DNA of 64,000 bases from Zavarzinella sp. GTDB taxonomy: Bacteria > Planctomycetota > Planctomycetia > Gemmatales > Gemmataceae. A program made the position numbers and the translations under genes. Positions 44,945-53,016 of the stretch are shown in pieces (positions within the stretch are counted from its first letter, which is position 1; every line of letters starts with the position of its first letter). The stretch covers positions 186,001 through 250,000 of the forward strand of contig JAWKTI010000004.1 of NCBI GenBank assembly GCA_041399155.1, written 5' to 3'. Under the pieces are notes generated by a model. It was not told the origin of the DNA. It saw only the letters and a list, made by a program, of their open reading frames with translations, and did not search any database.

Positions 44945-45880
44945 ATGAGCGAGAAACCGTCCGAAGACTGTTCGGAATTAGGCAAGAGTAGAAACATTAT
45001 CTTGCGTTCGCCTGATTCACCGAGCGATCAGAATGGCCAGATCATCCGGCAAGCCGACTCGGACGAGCAACTCCTGCATCTCTGGCTGCATGGTCGTCCC
45101 AAACACACCCAGCGAGCCTATCAGCGAGATGCCCAGCGTTTCATTGACTTCGCTGGCAAACCGCTTCGGTCAGTGAAGCTGATCGACCTCCAAGCATTCG
45201 CCGACAATCTGGCAGCAACCCTCAAGGAATCGTCAGTCCATCGCAGTCTGAGTGCTGTGAAGAGCCTGTTCGCCTTTGGATTCCATCTTGGATTCTTCCA
45301 GTTCGACGTAGGGCGGGCGTTGAAACTGCCGGGCTTCCGTGATGAATTGGCCGAGCGCATTCTCGGAGAATCCGAAGTGCTTCGGATCATCTCACTCGAA
45401 CCGAACCCCCGAAACCGTGCGATCCTGCTGACGTTCTACGCTGGTGGATTCCGAGTTTCCGAGATTTGTTCCCTCAAATGGAGGCACCTCCAAGAGCGTG
45501 ACACTGCCGGACAGATCACCGTCTTTGGTAAGGGTGACAAGACTCGCACCGTGCTGATGCCGCAAAGCGTCTGGGAAACTTTGATGACACTGCAAGGTGA
45601 TGCTGCCGCCGATGAGCCAGTATTTCGCAGTCGAAAGAAAGGTCATCTTCACGAGTCAGCGGTCTGGCGGATCGTCAAGAAGGCTACGAAGCGAGCCGGG
45701 ATCGACAAGGATGTGTCATGCCACTGGTTTCGCCATGCACACGCCAGCCATGCTTTGGATCGTGGTTGTCCGATTCACTTGGTTCAGGCAACGCTGGGGC
45801 ACTCGTCGATTGCGACGACTGGACGATACCTTCATGCGAGGCCGACAGAATCCAGCGGCAACTATCTGCCTGTTGGGTAG
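44945..45880 (+). CDS. Tyrosine recombinase/integrase (XerD-like)
   Basis: A 311-residue protein from ATG 44945 after AAAGGAGCAAGAAG. It has an N-terminal SAM-like core-binding domain (LHLWLHGRPKHTQRAYQRDAQRF) and a catalytic domain with Arg in GFRVSEICSLKW, HWFRHAHASH (HxxR), the later His in LGHSSIATTGRYLH and the nucleophile Tyr. All catalytic residues are present. It could integrate the element or resolve its multimers. A motif copy lies 11 bases after its stop. Confidence 0.93.
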   Translation: MSEKPSEDCSELGKSRNIILRSPDSPSDQNGQIIRQADSDEQLLHLWLHGRPKHTQRAYQRDAQRFIDFAGKPLRSVKLIDLQAFADNLAATLKESSVHRSLSAVKSLFAFGFHLGFFQFDVGRALKLPGFRDELAERILGESEVLRIISLEPNPRNRAILLTFYAGGFRVSEICSLKWRHLQERDTAGQITVFGKGDKTRTVLMPQSVWETLMTLQGDAAADEPVFRSRKKGHLHESAVWRIVKKATKRAGIDKDVSCHWFRHAHASHALDRGCPIHLVQATLGHSSIATTGRYLHARPTESSGNYLPVG

Positions 45881-45891
45881 AAGTGGATACC

Positions 45892-45906
45892 GAGGCACCC
45901 TCTAGT
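45892..45906 (+). promoter_or_regulatory. GGCACCCC repeat motif, copy 7
   Basis: GAGGCACCCTCTAGT, 39 bases before ATG 45946. Confidence 0.78.
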
Positions 45907-45945
45907 CCGAGCGAACAATGACGATACTTTCTCTCGGAGGATTTC

Positions 45946-46251
45946 ATGTCGAAGACCACCACTGCCCAAGGCAACCAAGAGGTCGTCCAAAAAGCTGCCA
46001 GCGATGCGAACGCCGTGCAAGATGCGTGTAATGTCGTGGCCGTCGTCGGCTGCTTTCACCGACACCTCGTTGCGCTACATCGTGTCGGAATCTCAGGCGA
46101 CGATCTAATGAACCATCCCGTCACCATCGCCTTCACCAGCAAGCTCAACAGCCTGTGCCGGATGTCGCTGCCCCGTGAGATGGCCGCTTTCGACGCCATC
46201 ACCAAGCTGGAAGCGGGCGAAAACGTTGAGTATGAGGTACTTCCACTATGA
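45946..46251 (+). CDS. Hypothetical protein, 101 aa
   Basis: ATG 45946 after CTCGGAGGATTTC. A helical soluble protein (VVAVVGCFHRHLVALHRVGISGDDLMNHPVTIAFTSKLNSL) with no recognised family. It overlaps the next start by 4 bases at 46248, so the pair is translationally coupled. Confidence 0.58.
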   Translation: MSKTTTAQGNQEVVQKAASDANAVQDACNVVAVVGCFHRHLVALHRVGISGDDLMNHPVTIAFTSKLNSLCRMSLPREMAAFDAITKLEAGENVEYEVLPL

Positions 46252-46808
46252 CCGATCCAATGACGAACAAGACGAAGTTTTCACTTGACGACGACAACGC
46301 ACCAAATCAAGTCATTCATTGCGAGTGTGCGACCAACAGCGTCCACATTCGAGCCGACGATTATCGTTGCGGAAATGATTTGGTGCGTCTGGAGAATCGT
46401 GGCGATCGGCTCGTTCTGCTCATTTGGGCAGACGTGAATGACGAGCAGCCCACACACGAGATCGATCTGGAATCTGCTCGCCAACGACATCGAAACAAGG
46501 TGATCGCCGAGTCCAAGAGACGGCTTCGGAACGAGACTTTGACGACGTGGGAGGAGGGGAAGCTCTTTCGGCAAGTATTTCATTGCATCAACTGGCGAAC
46601 CGGGAAACAGTACACGATGCGTGAGGCTGCCAAAGAACTCGGCATCGACTACGCTCGTTTCCGAAATCATCTCGTGCTGACGATGACGTTCGACGGTTCA
46701 ACAATTACGGATCAACAGAGAGAACAACTTCTGCGGGCACCCATTCGTCCTTCCAAAGGACTCATTTCGTTGCTCCGAACACGGCCAACTGAGGCAGATG
46801 ATCGCTGA
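46248..46808 (+). CDS. Hypothetical HTH-like protein, 186 aa
   Basis: ATG 46248 overlaps the previous stop. The middle has a helical segment MREAAKELGIDYARFRNHLVL that looks like a helix-turn-helix, and the N-terminal half is acidic and beta-rich. It may be a DNA-binding regulator; no family recognised. It converges with the EEP gene, overlapping its 3' end by 47 bases. Confidence 0.55.
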   Translation: MTDPMTNKTKFSLDDDNAPNQVIHCECATNSVHIRADDYRCGNDLVRLENRGDRLVLLIWADVNDEQPTHEIDLESARQRHRNKVIAESKRRLRNETLTTWEEGKLFRQVFHCINWRTGKQYTMREAAKELGIDYARFRNHLVLTMTFDGSTITDQQREQLLRAPIRPSKGLISLLRTRPTEADDR

Positions 46809-47628
46809 GGGCGTACGAGTTGTCATCTGCAACGTTCAGACGAAACGCTCCCTCAAAGAGTGGTCTCGATTCGCTGATTTGCTCGGCAATCGGGCCGGTT
46901 GCCATAACGTAATCGATGCGATACTTGGGATCGTCGGCCTTGATCGTCAAACCTTGACCTTCGCCCACTATGGCGAACGTATCGATCCAGCCAGCGTCGA
47001 TCCAAAGTTTGTATTCGTCTGAATCTGGGCCGTGGTTCAGGTCGCCGATAAGCAACATCGAGCGGCCTGATTCGAGGTCGTCCTTCATCGAAGCCAGCAT
47101 CGCCCTGATCTCTTTCAGGCGAACGGTCGGATCGGCAACCGGATAAAGGTGAGCCGAGTGAACGATCAAAGACTCACCGTTGGGCAACTTGACCGTGCCT
47201 CGTCCCCAGTGCCGAGTGAACAAGTCACGGGGACGCTCGTACCCGAGCGGAACGTTTTCTGAACTGGTGATCTCATACTTACTGAGCAGCGTCCCCGGCC
47301 AGTTGCCGCCGCTGGGAAAACGGACATGGTTCATGCCGAGATGCTTGGCGACTTCCTTCGCAATCGATTCACTCGGTGATTCGGAGAAGTTGATGATGTC
47401 CGGCTCATACAAGGCCAATTCCATCGCCAGTCGCTTCGCCATCTGGCCTTTCTCGACGGCTTTCTTCGCCAATGGTCGGTTTTCCGGCCAACCTTTGCAG
47501 GCGTAGACATTGTAAGCGATTACTCGAAGTGGCTGCTGCTTCTTGTCGTCAGCGAAGGCTGGAAGAGTGACGGCGGATAGTCCGGCAGCACCAACTGCGG
47601 TGCAAAATTGGCGTCGTGAAATCGTCAT
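46762..47628 (-). CDS. Tat-exported endonuclease/exonuclease/phosphatase-family protein
   Basis: A 288-residue protein. The N-terminus MTISRRQFCTAVGAAGLS has the twin-arginine signal, cleaved near AFA-DD. The EEP fold is marked by RVIAYNVYACKG, a catalytic Glu/Asp set (NFSE, IGDLNHGPDSDE), and the final SDHLPQ. Members cleave phosphodiester bonds in lipids or nucleic acids; the periplasmic site suggests lipid or nucleotide hydrolysis. It is the only gene in this block that points the other way. Confidence 0.88.
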   Translation of the reverse strand: MTISRRQFCTAVGAAGLSAVTLPAFADDKKQQPLRVIAYNVYACKGWPENRPLAKKAVEKGQMAKRLAMELALYEPDIINFSESPSESIAKEVAKHLGMNHVRFPSGGNWPGTLLSKYEITSSENVPLGYERPRDLFTRHWGRGTVKLPNGESLIVHSAHLYPVADPTVRLKEIRAMLASMKDDLESGRSMLLIGDLNHGPDSDEYKLWIDAGWIDTFAIVGEGQGLTIKADDPKYRIDYVMATGPIAEQISESRPLFEGAFRLNVADDNSYALSDHLPQLAVFGATK

Positions 47629-47704
47629 GGCAGTGCATCCTTGTCATCTCGTTCGTGTTTGAAACATTGTCGCAACGATTACTTCGTCAGTCCACCGTCC
47701 CGAT

Positions 47705-47719
47705 CAGGCACCCCCAAGT
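47705..47719 (+). promoter_or_regulatory. GGCACCCC repeat motif, copy 8
   Basis: CAGGCACCCCCAAGT, 38 bases before ATG 47758. It lies in a divergent gap rather than after a co-directional stop. Confidence 0.75.
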
Positions 47720-47757
47720 ACACCAGTCAATCCAACTTTTGCAAACGGAGACTGGCG

Positions 47758-48171
47758 ATGACGAAAATCACAGCAAGCTGCAATCTCAATGGCCACGAAC
47801 TCACCGGCGTACTTGTGCTGAATGCTGGCGACTGGTTTGGGAAAACGTGGCTTCTCGAAATCGGCGGATGTTACTCGCCGCTGTTCCTGATCGTTGAAGC
47901 AGGCTCGGCGAGTGACGCTATCGACGAACTCGCCGAGTCGGAAGAGTTCGGCCATCACATCGTGGTCGCCGATGAAGACCTCGGCGATTATGACTCGGAA
48001 ACGTGCCACTACGGGCCGAGTGGTCAAGTGATCGACCTCGACCACCTGATGATTCACGGTTGCGAGGGATGCGACGTTCCCTTTCTTTGCCGCTACCACG
48101 GGGACGGCCTTCCCGATGGCGGCGTCCTTCCTACCGACTTCTGTTGGGACTGCTGCGAAGTGGACGACTGA
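47758..48171 (+). CDS. Extremely acidic hypothetical protein, 137 aa
   Basis: ATG 47758 after AAACGGAGACTGGCG. By my count about 27 Asp/Glu against 3 Lys/Arg, net about -24. Several Cys pairs (GCEGCD, CWDCCEVDD) near the end suggest a metal site. No family recognised. DNA mimicry is a possible explanation of the charge. Confidence 0.6.
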   Translation: MTKITASCNLNGHELTGVLVLNAGDWFGKTWLLEIGGCYSPLFLIVEAGSASDAIDELAESEEFGHHIVVADEDLGDYDSETCHYGPSGQVIDLDHLMIHGCEGCDVPFLCRYHGDGLPDGGVLPTDFCWDCCEVDD

Positions 48172-48184
48172 GGCACCCCCTTGT
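48170..48184 (+). promoter_or_regulatory. GGCACCCC repeat motif, copy 9
   Basis: GAGGCACCCCCTTGT, overlapping the TGA stop of the previous gene, 43 bases before ATG 48228. Confidence 0.78.
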
Positions 48185-48227
48185 TGGGTAGACAAGTCAC
48201 TCTTCTTCAAGCAACAGGAGACCACGA

Positions 48228-48650
48228 ATGGGTTGGACGTATCCACACGGCCTGAACCGAAAACAACTGATTGCCCAGCGAGTTGAAGGCTGGGAGCGTG
48301 ACACCGGCGAGATGCTGGTGAAGAGCGTCTGCCTCAAACACTGCTATCGAGGCGGCGTATTCTCGGGAGTCCTTTGGAGCGTGTGGGAACGCACCTTCAC
48401 GAAAGATGACAAAGAAGTGCAGCCGAGCGAGCGCTGGATTCAATGCGACCTGCTTCGCTGCGATCAGGGGACTTGGGGCTTCAAGGACTTGGAAGAGAGC
48501 ATGTTCCCCTACTATTTCAGTTGTCCGCTCGGCTATCTCAATCTCGTCCCCATCGACCGCTACGGCGGCAACACAGAATGGCGAGAGCAAGTGATCGAGC
48601 ATCACCGCCGTCGTGCGGAGAAGCGGAAATGCCGAGCCATCATCGTCTGA
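48228..48650 (+). CDS. Hypothetical protein with MGW N-terminus, 140 aa
   Basis: ATG 48228 after GCAACAGGAGACCACGA. The protein begins MGWTYPHGLNRKQLIAQRVEGW and continues with beta-rich segments (GGVFSGVLWSVWERTFTKD, KSVCLKHCYR). A similar start is known in small phage and plasmid proteins, but I cannot name the family with certainty. The C-terminal tail is basic (RRRAEKRKCRAIIV), unlike its acidic neighbours. Confidence 0.6.
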   Translation: MGWTYPHGLNRKQLIAQRVEGWERDTGEMLVKSVCLKHCYRGGVFSGVLWSVWERTFTKDDKEVQPSERWIQCDLLRCDQGTWGFKDLEESMFPYYFSCPLGYLNLVPIDRYGGNTEWREQVIEHHRRRAEKRKCRAIIV

Positions 48651-48662
48651 TCTGGCTCGGAC

Positions 48663-48677
48663 GAGGCACCCTCCAGT
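48663..48677 (+). promoter_or_regulatory. GGCACCCC repeat motif, copy 10
   Basis: GAGGCACCCTCCAGT, 12 bases after the previous stop and 40 bases before ATG 48718. Confidence 0.77.
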
Positions 48678-48717
48678 TGAGTGTTGGCAAACCACAACCA
48701 TCACTCAGGAGCAGAAC

Positions 48718-48957
48718 ATGCCTCAACAACCACACTTCACCGTCGTCGAATACAGCAGCTTCTTTGCTGTTCGCCATAACCCATCGGGTGACGAACACCC
48801 GGTGGGCGACGGCGTGGACACACTGTTCGACGAAGACGGTCACAACCTTTATCCCGGCACTCCCGGCTTCATTGAGACTTGGGCAGAAGTCCTCAATTCC
48901 GACACCAATTCCACGCTTGAAGCCTACTTCGCCGACCACATCAGCGATGCGATCTGA
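48718..48957 (+). CDS. Acidic small protein, 79 aa
   Basis: ATG 48718 after ACTCAGGAGCAGAAC. About 14 Asp/Glu against one Arg and no Lys; many aromatic residues (EYSSFFAVRHNPSGDEHP). No family recognised. Candidate DNA mimic by charge only. Confidence 0.58.
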   Translation: MPQQPHFTVVEYSSFFAVRHNPSGDEHPVGDGVDTLFDEDGHNLYPGTPGFIETWAEVLNSDTNSTLEAYFADHISDAI

Positions 48958-48967
48958 CTGCGGTGGA

Positions 48968-48982
48968 GAGGCACCCCTTAGT
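48968..48982 (+). promoter_or_regulatory. GGCACCCC repeat motif, copy 11
   Basis: GAGGCACCCCTTAGT, 43 bases before ATG 49026 and 10 bases after the previous stop. Confidence 0.79.
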
Positions 48983-49025
48983 TCAACGTCACAACATCAT
49001 CGCCGCTCAGCACGAGGAGTCATAC

Positions 49026-49313
49026 ATGGTCGCCGAAAGAAAGCAGTTGTTTCCACTTGGACAAGTCGTTGCTACCCAGCAGTGCGTCGGCGAACTCGAA
49101 CGCTCGGGCGAGACGCCTCTTCAATTCATCCAACAACATGCCACCGGAAACTGGGGATTGGTTTGCGAGGAAGACCGACAAGCCAACGAGGATGCTCTTC
49201 GCAACAACGAGCGGCTGCTCAGCGTTTATAAGACGAAGCTGGGAGTCAAGCTGTACTGCATCACCGAGTGGGATCGATCCGTGACGACGTTGTTATGCAG
49301 TCATGAGTATTGA
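49026..49313 (+). CDS. Hypothetical small protein, 95 aa
   Basis: ATG 49026 after CACGAGGAGTCATAC. The sequence (FPLGQVVATQQCVGELERSGETPLQFIQQHATGNWGLVCEEDRQANEDAL) looks like a small plasmid/phage protein: a helical region, then a beta hairpin ending KLGVKLYCITEWDRS. No certain family. Confidence 0.58.
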   Translation: MVAERKQLFPLGQVVATQQCVGELERSGETPLQFIQQHATGNWGLVCEEDRQANEDALRNNERLLSVYKTKLGVKLYCITEWDRSVTTLLCSHEY

Positions 49314-49323
49314 ATTGCAAATC

Positions 49324-49338
49324 GAGGCACCCCCTAGT
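49324..49338 (+). promoter_or_regulatory. GGCACCCC repeat motif, copy 12
   Basis: GAGGCACCCCCTAGT (consensus form), 10 bases after the previous stop and 40 bases before ATG 49379. Last plus-strand copy. Confidence 0.8.
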
Positions 49339-49378
49339 CCAGCGTCAGAACAACTCACTCACAAGGAGATACGGACAC

Positions 49379-49624
49379 ATGAGCGATTCGACTGAGAACA
49401 TTCGCAAGCAGATGGCAGCCGAGATCAATGCTGAGCCGGACAGTCGAGAAGCCTTGGAACAGGAGCAAGGACAGGTGTGGGACTCGCAGGAACTCCAACG
49501 TGATTTCCATGTCCTTGGTTTTCTTTCCCCTCTGGTAGTCGTGCAGCGGAAGAGCGATGGCGTGAAGGGCAGCTTGTATTTCCAGCACGCTCCCCGGCTG
49601 TATTACGGATTCGAGGAAGATTGA
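49379..49624 (+). CDS. Small hypothetical protein, 81 aa
   Basis: ATG 49379 after CACAAGGAGATACGGACAC. The N-terminal half is acidic and helical (EINAEPDSREALEQEQGQVWDSQEL), the C-terminal half is beta-like (FLSPLVVVQRKSDGVKGSLYF). No family known. The motif 40 bases upstream supports it as a real gene. Confidence 0.58.
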   Translation: MSDSTENIRKQMAAEINAEPDSREALEQEQGQVWDSQELQRDFHVLGFLSPLVVVQRKSDGVKGSLYFQHAPRLYYGFEED

Positions 49625-49700
49625 TCGGATGGTCTCCGGGCCAGCCTCGGTTCTGCTTCTGGTGGGATCGAGGCTGGCTTTTCGTTGTGGGAGATAGAAC

Positions 49701-49925
49701 ATGGAGCGAGAGCAAGCACACATCGGAATGCTGGTGGAGTTCAACCGAGACGGAGAACCGGCCACTGTCGCACGCATTCTGAAGGTGAATCCAGCCAGAG
49801 CAAAGGTCGTCGTCATCGCAGGGAGTGAATCGAAGCCGGAAGGATGCCGGTGGAACGTGCCATACGCTTTGATGACGCCGGTTGATGAAGCATCTGTGAC
49901 TGATAAAAGTGGGCGGCAAAGTTGA
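49701..49925 (+). CDS. Small hypothetical protein, 74 aa
   Basis: ATG 49701 with a GGGAGATAGAAC site just upstream. A beta-rich protein (GMLVEFNRDGEPATVARILKVNPARAKVVVI), Tudor/SH3-like in pattern. No motif copy precedes it. A terminator follows at 49971. Confidence 0.55.
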   Translation: MEREQAHIGMLVEFNRDGEPATVARILKVNPARAKVVVIAGSESKPEGCRWNVPYALMTPVDEASVTDKSGRQS

Positions 49926-50279
49926 AAACCGAGAAACTTCCGTTGAAAACCTGCCGGTAGAAGTAGGGAGGGTGGGCTTCCTGTTGACTATAGGCCCACC
50001 TTTTTTATTGTTCCTCGGCAGATTCATTTTTCCGTAGGGGCTGAAGTCAGTGTCAGAAATCGGAAGTTGAAAAATCGCCCGCCGCAAAAATCCAGCCTGC
50101 CTGAAGGTCGTCTACTCAGAGTTGTTGCAAAAGTTGTAATGACCGGGCGAATGTTCTTCTGGCCGTGGGCGTGAAACGGGTGGTTAAAAGGACGGGACTC
50201 CGATAGCACCGCCGCCGCCTTCTCGGAAATCCCAGAGGGTCGGCGGGCAGTCAGCGGGCAAAACAGATAAGCTGGAGCA
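49926..50279 (+). other. Gap with terminator and short direct repeats
   Basis: GTTGAAAACC occurs at 49921-49930 and 49942-49951, followed by a clear terminator. The rest up to 50279 contains no supported gene on either strand. Confidence 0.45.
49971..50006 (+). terminator. Rho-independent terminator
   Basis: GGTGGGC (49971-49977) pairs with GCCCACC (49994-50000) and is followed by TTTTTT. It closes the run of co-directional small genes. Confidence 0.85.
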
Positions 50280-50534
50280 ATGCCCAGAACCACCCTGATC
50301 TGCGTATTCTCGTTTGTCGCCGGTGCAATTCTTATCGCAGCGCCCTTCCTGCTCTCTGCGCATCTCGCAAACGCTGACGAGCTTACCAGAGGGGAACAGA
50401 CGATGAGGCCGGGTATCACAACGTTCCTCGGCCTACTTGCTGCTCCGGTGGGCGGAACTGTCGGCTTGCTGGTTGGTCTCTGGGCGTACCGCAGAAGTCA
50501 GAGGAAGCAAGACGGTGACAACAAAACTTCCTGA
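50280..50534 (+). CDS. Small two-helix membrane protein, 84 aa
   Basis: Two predicted membrane helices: residues 5-27 (TLICVFSFVAGAILIAAPFLL) and about 48-68 (FLGLLAAPVGGTVGLLVGLWAY), with a basic C-terminus (RRSQRKQ). ATG 50280 follows AAGCTGGAGCA. Family unknown; could be a small envelope or holin-like protein, but no firm sign. Confidence 0.5.
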   Translation: MPRTTLICVFSFVAGAILIAAPFLLSAHLANADELTRGEQTMRPGITTFLGLLAAPVGGTVGLLVGLWAYRRSQRKQDGDNKTS

Positions 50535-51177
50535 CGCTCGCCGAGTCGGATGCTCAACAGACAGTCGGCACACTTTGAGCCTCAAACCTGCATTCTTGAA
50601 ACAGATGGTTCATGCCAGAGAGCCACCAGACCAATGTGGCCGGAAGGCACTGGACGCTGACAGGAGATCACATCAGGCAAGCTTGAGAAAGCCCGCTATT
50701 ACTTGGCAGTGTTGTCCATCAGATTGCGTCAGCGTGAATCATAATCGGGAGGCGCAGCCTTCCGATTGTCTTGGCGCAGCGAGCGAAGCGAGCCAGCCAA
50801 GACTGCCGCAGATACCACGCAACTTTCGATCTCAAAGTCTTCTCCAGTTCAGCTTGACTTGCCTTCCAGTCGCTCTGAAAGAAGGCGACTGAAAGGCAAT
50901 CTGCTCCTGCTCAAAGAAGCTGGGAGTAAATACGCCACTAATTCCAAGCGAGCGAATGCGAGCTTGCGACTAATTAAACAACTGAGTGGTTCACTCGTTT
51001 ACACTCTGTTCAATAAGTAATTGGGTGAATGACAAGCAATTTTGCAAAATAACGTGCATCCTACTATCCTTATCGGGCACGGGATGATGCACGGGCCGGG
51101 CGAAATGGAGCAGCCTTGGGTCGTAATCGTGCTGGGCATGTCCCAGCCCCGGCAGTTATTAAGGCAAGGAGGCAGTG
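50535..51177. other. Non-coding, hairpin-rich region before the initiator-like gene
   Basis: About 640 bases with no supported gene. It has the hairpin GTCTTGGC/GCCAAGAC at 50768-50803 with an internal GCGAGCGAAGCGAGC repeat, a long hairpin at 50859-50899, a similar AGCGAGCGAATGCGAGC at about 50948, and an imperfect GTGCAT/ATGCAC repeat near 51053-51090. Such repeats before a double winged-helix protein could be an origin or control region. Confidence 0.5.
50859..50899. repeat. Long hairpin (15-bp arms, 1 mismatch)
   Basis: TTGCCTTCCAGTCGC (50859-50873) against GCGACTGAAAGGCAA (50885-50899), 14 of 15 paired with an 11-base loop. No T-run follows, so it is more likely a structural or protein-binding site than a terminator. 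Confidence 0.55.
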
Positions 51178-52158
51178 ATGTCTCAACACATTACCCACCC
51201 CGTCTTTGACGGATTTGTCACCCTCTGGGTTTTTAATCCGCAAAAGCAGTTCCCATTGCGTAACAAGGAACTGCTGGTCTACTCCGCTCTCGCTCACGCC
51301 GACCGACGAGAATGGAAGCCTACAAACACCAAGCTGGCTTGGAGTACAGGTCTCAACCGCAACTCGATTCCTCAGCTACTCAAGAACCTCTACTCTGAAG
51401 GTTTGGTCTTGGAAGATCGATCACCTGTCAATCGGCCCGAGTATTTTTTCACTGCTGATCCCAAGAAGCAGGTGGAACACTGGTCACAGCAACTCCGGTT
51501 CTGGAAGTGTCTTGTCCGTAACCAAGGCTCAACGATGTTGGTCACTGACCAATGCGTTCTCTCCTACATCTGGTACGGTCAAGTCACAAGTTTCGAGCCG
51601 CCGAAAGGATGGTCTGTGCCGTACTTGGCTCACATTCTGAAGCTCGGCAAGAGAACCGTCCGAGACGCCATCGCCCGTCTCGAAAAGATGTGCCTTCTCA
51701 AAGTGTCAGGCAGTCAATGGGCTGTCCCTGAACATCTCAAGCTGCTTCAAGAGGAGTGGTTCATTCGCAAGAGTGAAGAATACACGGTGAAGGAGAAGAT
51801 CACTCTGGGGACGTTCGAGCCAGACATGCGAGAGCTTGACGAGGGTTACGCTCCGGGCGGCATTCCCGGCATGAGCGAGCCAGCGAAGTCTTGGCGACCA
51901 GTGGACTCGGCAGCCGTTCATCGGCATATCGGACAACTTCTGAATGAGCGTCGGTGTTCCATAACGGAACGATACCGCATCCTTGATGCCGCCATGCCCG
52001 AACTGAGGCAAGCTGGAACGGAAGGCGATGAATGGAAGGCCATCGTCAAGCGTCATGTCCACGAATGGATTGCTTCACAGGGTGAACCTACCACGTCGCC
52101 CGAGATGAGTGACGAGGATTTGCTTAAAGAGCTTGAGTTCGCCAGTCTCGAAGAGTGA
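51178..52158 (+). CDS. Double winged-helix protein (Rep-like)
   Basis: A 326-residue protein from ATG 51178 after AAGGAGGCAGTG. It has two winged helices: about residues 25-80 (LVYSALAHADRREWKPTNTKLAWSTGLNRNSIPQLLKNLYSEGLVLE) and about 125-180 (YLAHILKLGKRTVRDAIARLEKMCLLKV). Such doublets occur in plasmid initiator (Rep) proteins and regulators. The hairpin-rich region upstream fits an initiator. No known family can be named. The C-terminal part is acidic and helical. A terminator hairpin follows at 52172. Confidence 0.62.
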   Translation: MSQHITHPVFDGFVTLWVFNPQKQFPLRNKELLVYSALAHADRREWKPTNTKLAWSTGLNRNSIPQLLKNLYSEGLVLEDRSPVNRPEYFFTADPKKQVEHWSQQLRFWKCLVRNQGSTMLVTDQCVLSYIWYGQVTSFEPPKGWSVPYLAHILKLGKRTVRDAIARLEKMCLLKVSGSQWAVPEHLKLLQEEWFIRKSEEYTVKEKITLGTFEPDMRELDEGYAPGGIPGMSEPAKSWRPVDSAAVHRHIGQLLNERRCSITERYRILDAAMPELRQAGTEGDEWKAIVKRHVHEWIASQGEPTTSPEMSDEDLLKELEFASLEE

Positions 52159-52171
52159 CTTGAAGTGAAGC

Positions 52172-52205
52172 CGCCTGCATGTCAAAAGACATGCAGGCGC
52201 TTTAG
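52172..52205. terminator. Perfect 12-bp hairpin between convergent genes
   Basis: CGCCTGCATGTC (52172-52183) and GACATGCAGGCG (52188-52199) flank AAAA. It separates the converging Rep-like gene and the Pycsar cyclase. Only a short T-tract follows, so it may serve both directions weakly. Confidence 0.7.
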
Positions 52206-52280
52206 TTGATTGACGCTTCAGCGAGCGAGGTTACTGGCCGGTCGAGATTGCCATGCACGACGAGTAGGGACGCCATGCCA

Positions 52281-53015
52281 CTATTGGTCTTTGCAGTTCT
52301 TTTCCCACCAGTCTTCCATAGCGCTGTTCACTACCGATCCGTGCGCATAGTCAGAGTAGAAGTCCTTCGTCAGTAGCTTCTTGTTGTCGTCATTCAAGTT
52401 TTCATAAAAAACGCTAGAGACACAGATATATTGGCTGTGGTACGAGAGTTCTTTGGCCTTCTTGCACATATTTGCAGCCCGGTTCACAACGTCCCCCATC
52501 CACACGAGATCGTTAATTCCACTGCCGCTGTATCCTGCCTTAATCATCAGGGCACGACCGTAATCAGCGCCAATTCCTACTGCTATTCCATCAATGTCAC
52601 GTTTTTGGAGTCTGCAATTGATGATTTTGACAAGACTTGACAACTTTGCAGCCACACTAAATGCTTCGTCGATATTCTTCGTGTATTGTCCTTCGTACAC
52701 AGCCCACGCTGCATCGCCATGGATGTTCACTTCGGCACAAAGCGTGGAACTATTTAGAATAGCCACCGCTTCACTGATGAAGGATCGGTAAATCTTGGCG
52801 AGTCGTGGACGCTGATGCTTTTCGGGTAGCTTCGACGAGTTTTTGATGTCCATGTAAATGCTGGTGCAGTTGACATAGTAGCCGTTTGTAAAAGTCAGCG
52901 AATCTCTGGACGGGATCGACTTGACCTCTTTGTAGTTTCCAGTTGGAGCATCTAAGATTGCATCGATGCGATCAACACTTTTGTCCAAATCATAGGCTTG
53001 ATACGAACTCTTCAC
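52281..53015 (-). CDS. pycC: Pycsar pyrimidine cyclase
   Basis: A 244-residue class III-type nucleotide cyclase. Metal-binding aspartates are Asp56 in IYMDIKNSS and Asp101 in NIHGDAAWAV; the later GIGADYGRAL and DLVWMGDVVNRAANM segments are typical of the family. Pycsar cyclases make cCMP or cUMP on phage infection; which one cannot be told here. It lies 1 base downstream of the DUF5706 effector gene, so both share a transcript. Confidence 0.9.
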   Translation of the reverse strand: MKSSYQAYDLDKSVDRIDAILDAPTGNYKEVKSIPSRDSLTFTNGYYVNCTSIYMDIKNSSKLPEKHQRPRLAKIYRSFISEAVAILNSSTLCAEVNIHGDAAWAVYEGQYTKNIDEAFSVAAKLSSLVKIINCRLQKRDIDGIAVGIGADYGRALMIKAGYSGSGINDLVWMGDVVNRAANMCKKAKELSYHSQYICVSSVFYENLNDDNKKLLTKDFYSDYAHGSVVNSAMEDWWEKNCKDQ

Positions 53016-53016
53016 G

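Noticed and set aside
41773..49338. An integron-like cassette array with attC sites
   Set aside because: The motif is too short and lacks the paired inverse core sites of attC; no integron integrase signature was seen in the tyrosine recombinase.
50768..50803. A CRISPR-like repeat
   Set aside because: The GCGAGCGAAGCGAGC tract is a single hairpin, without regularly spaced repeats or cas genes.
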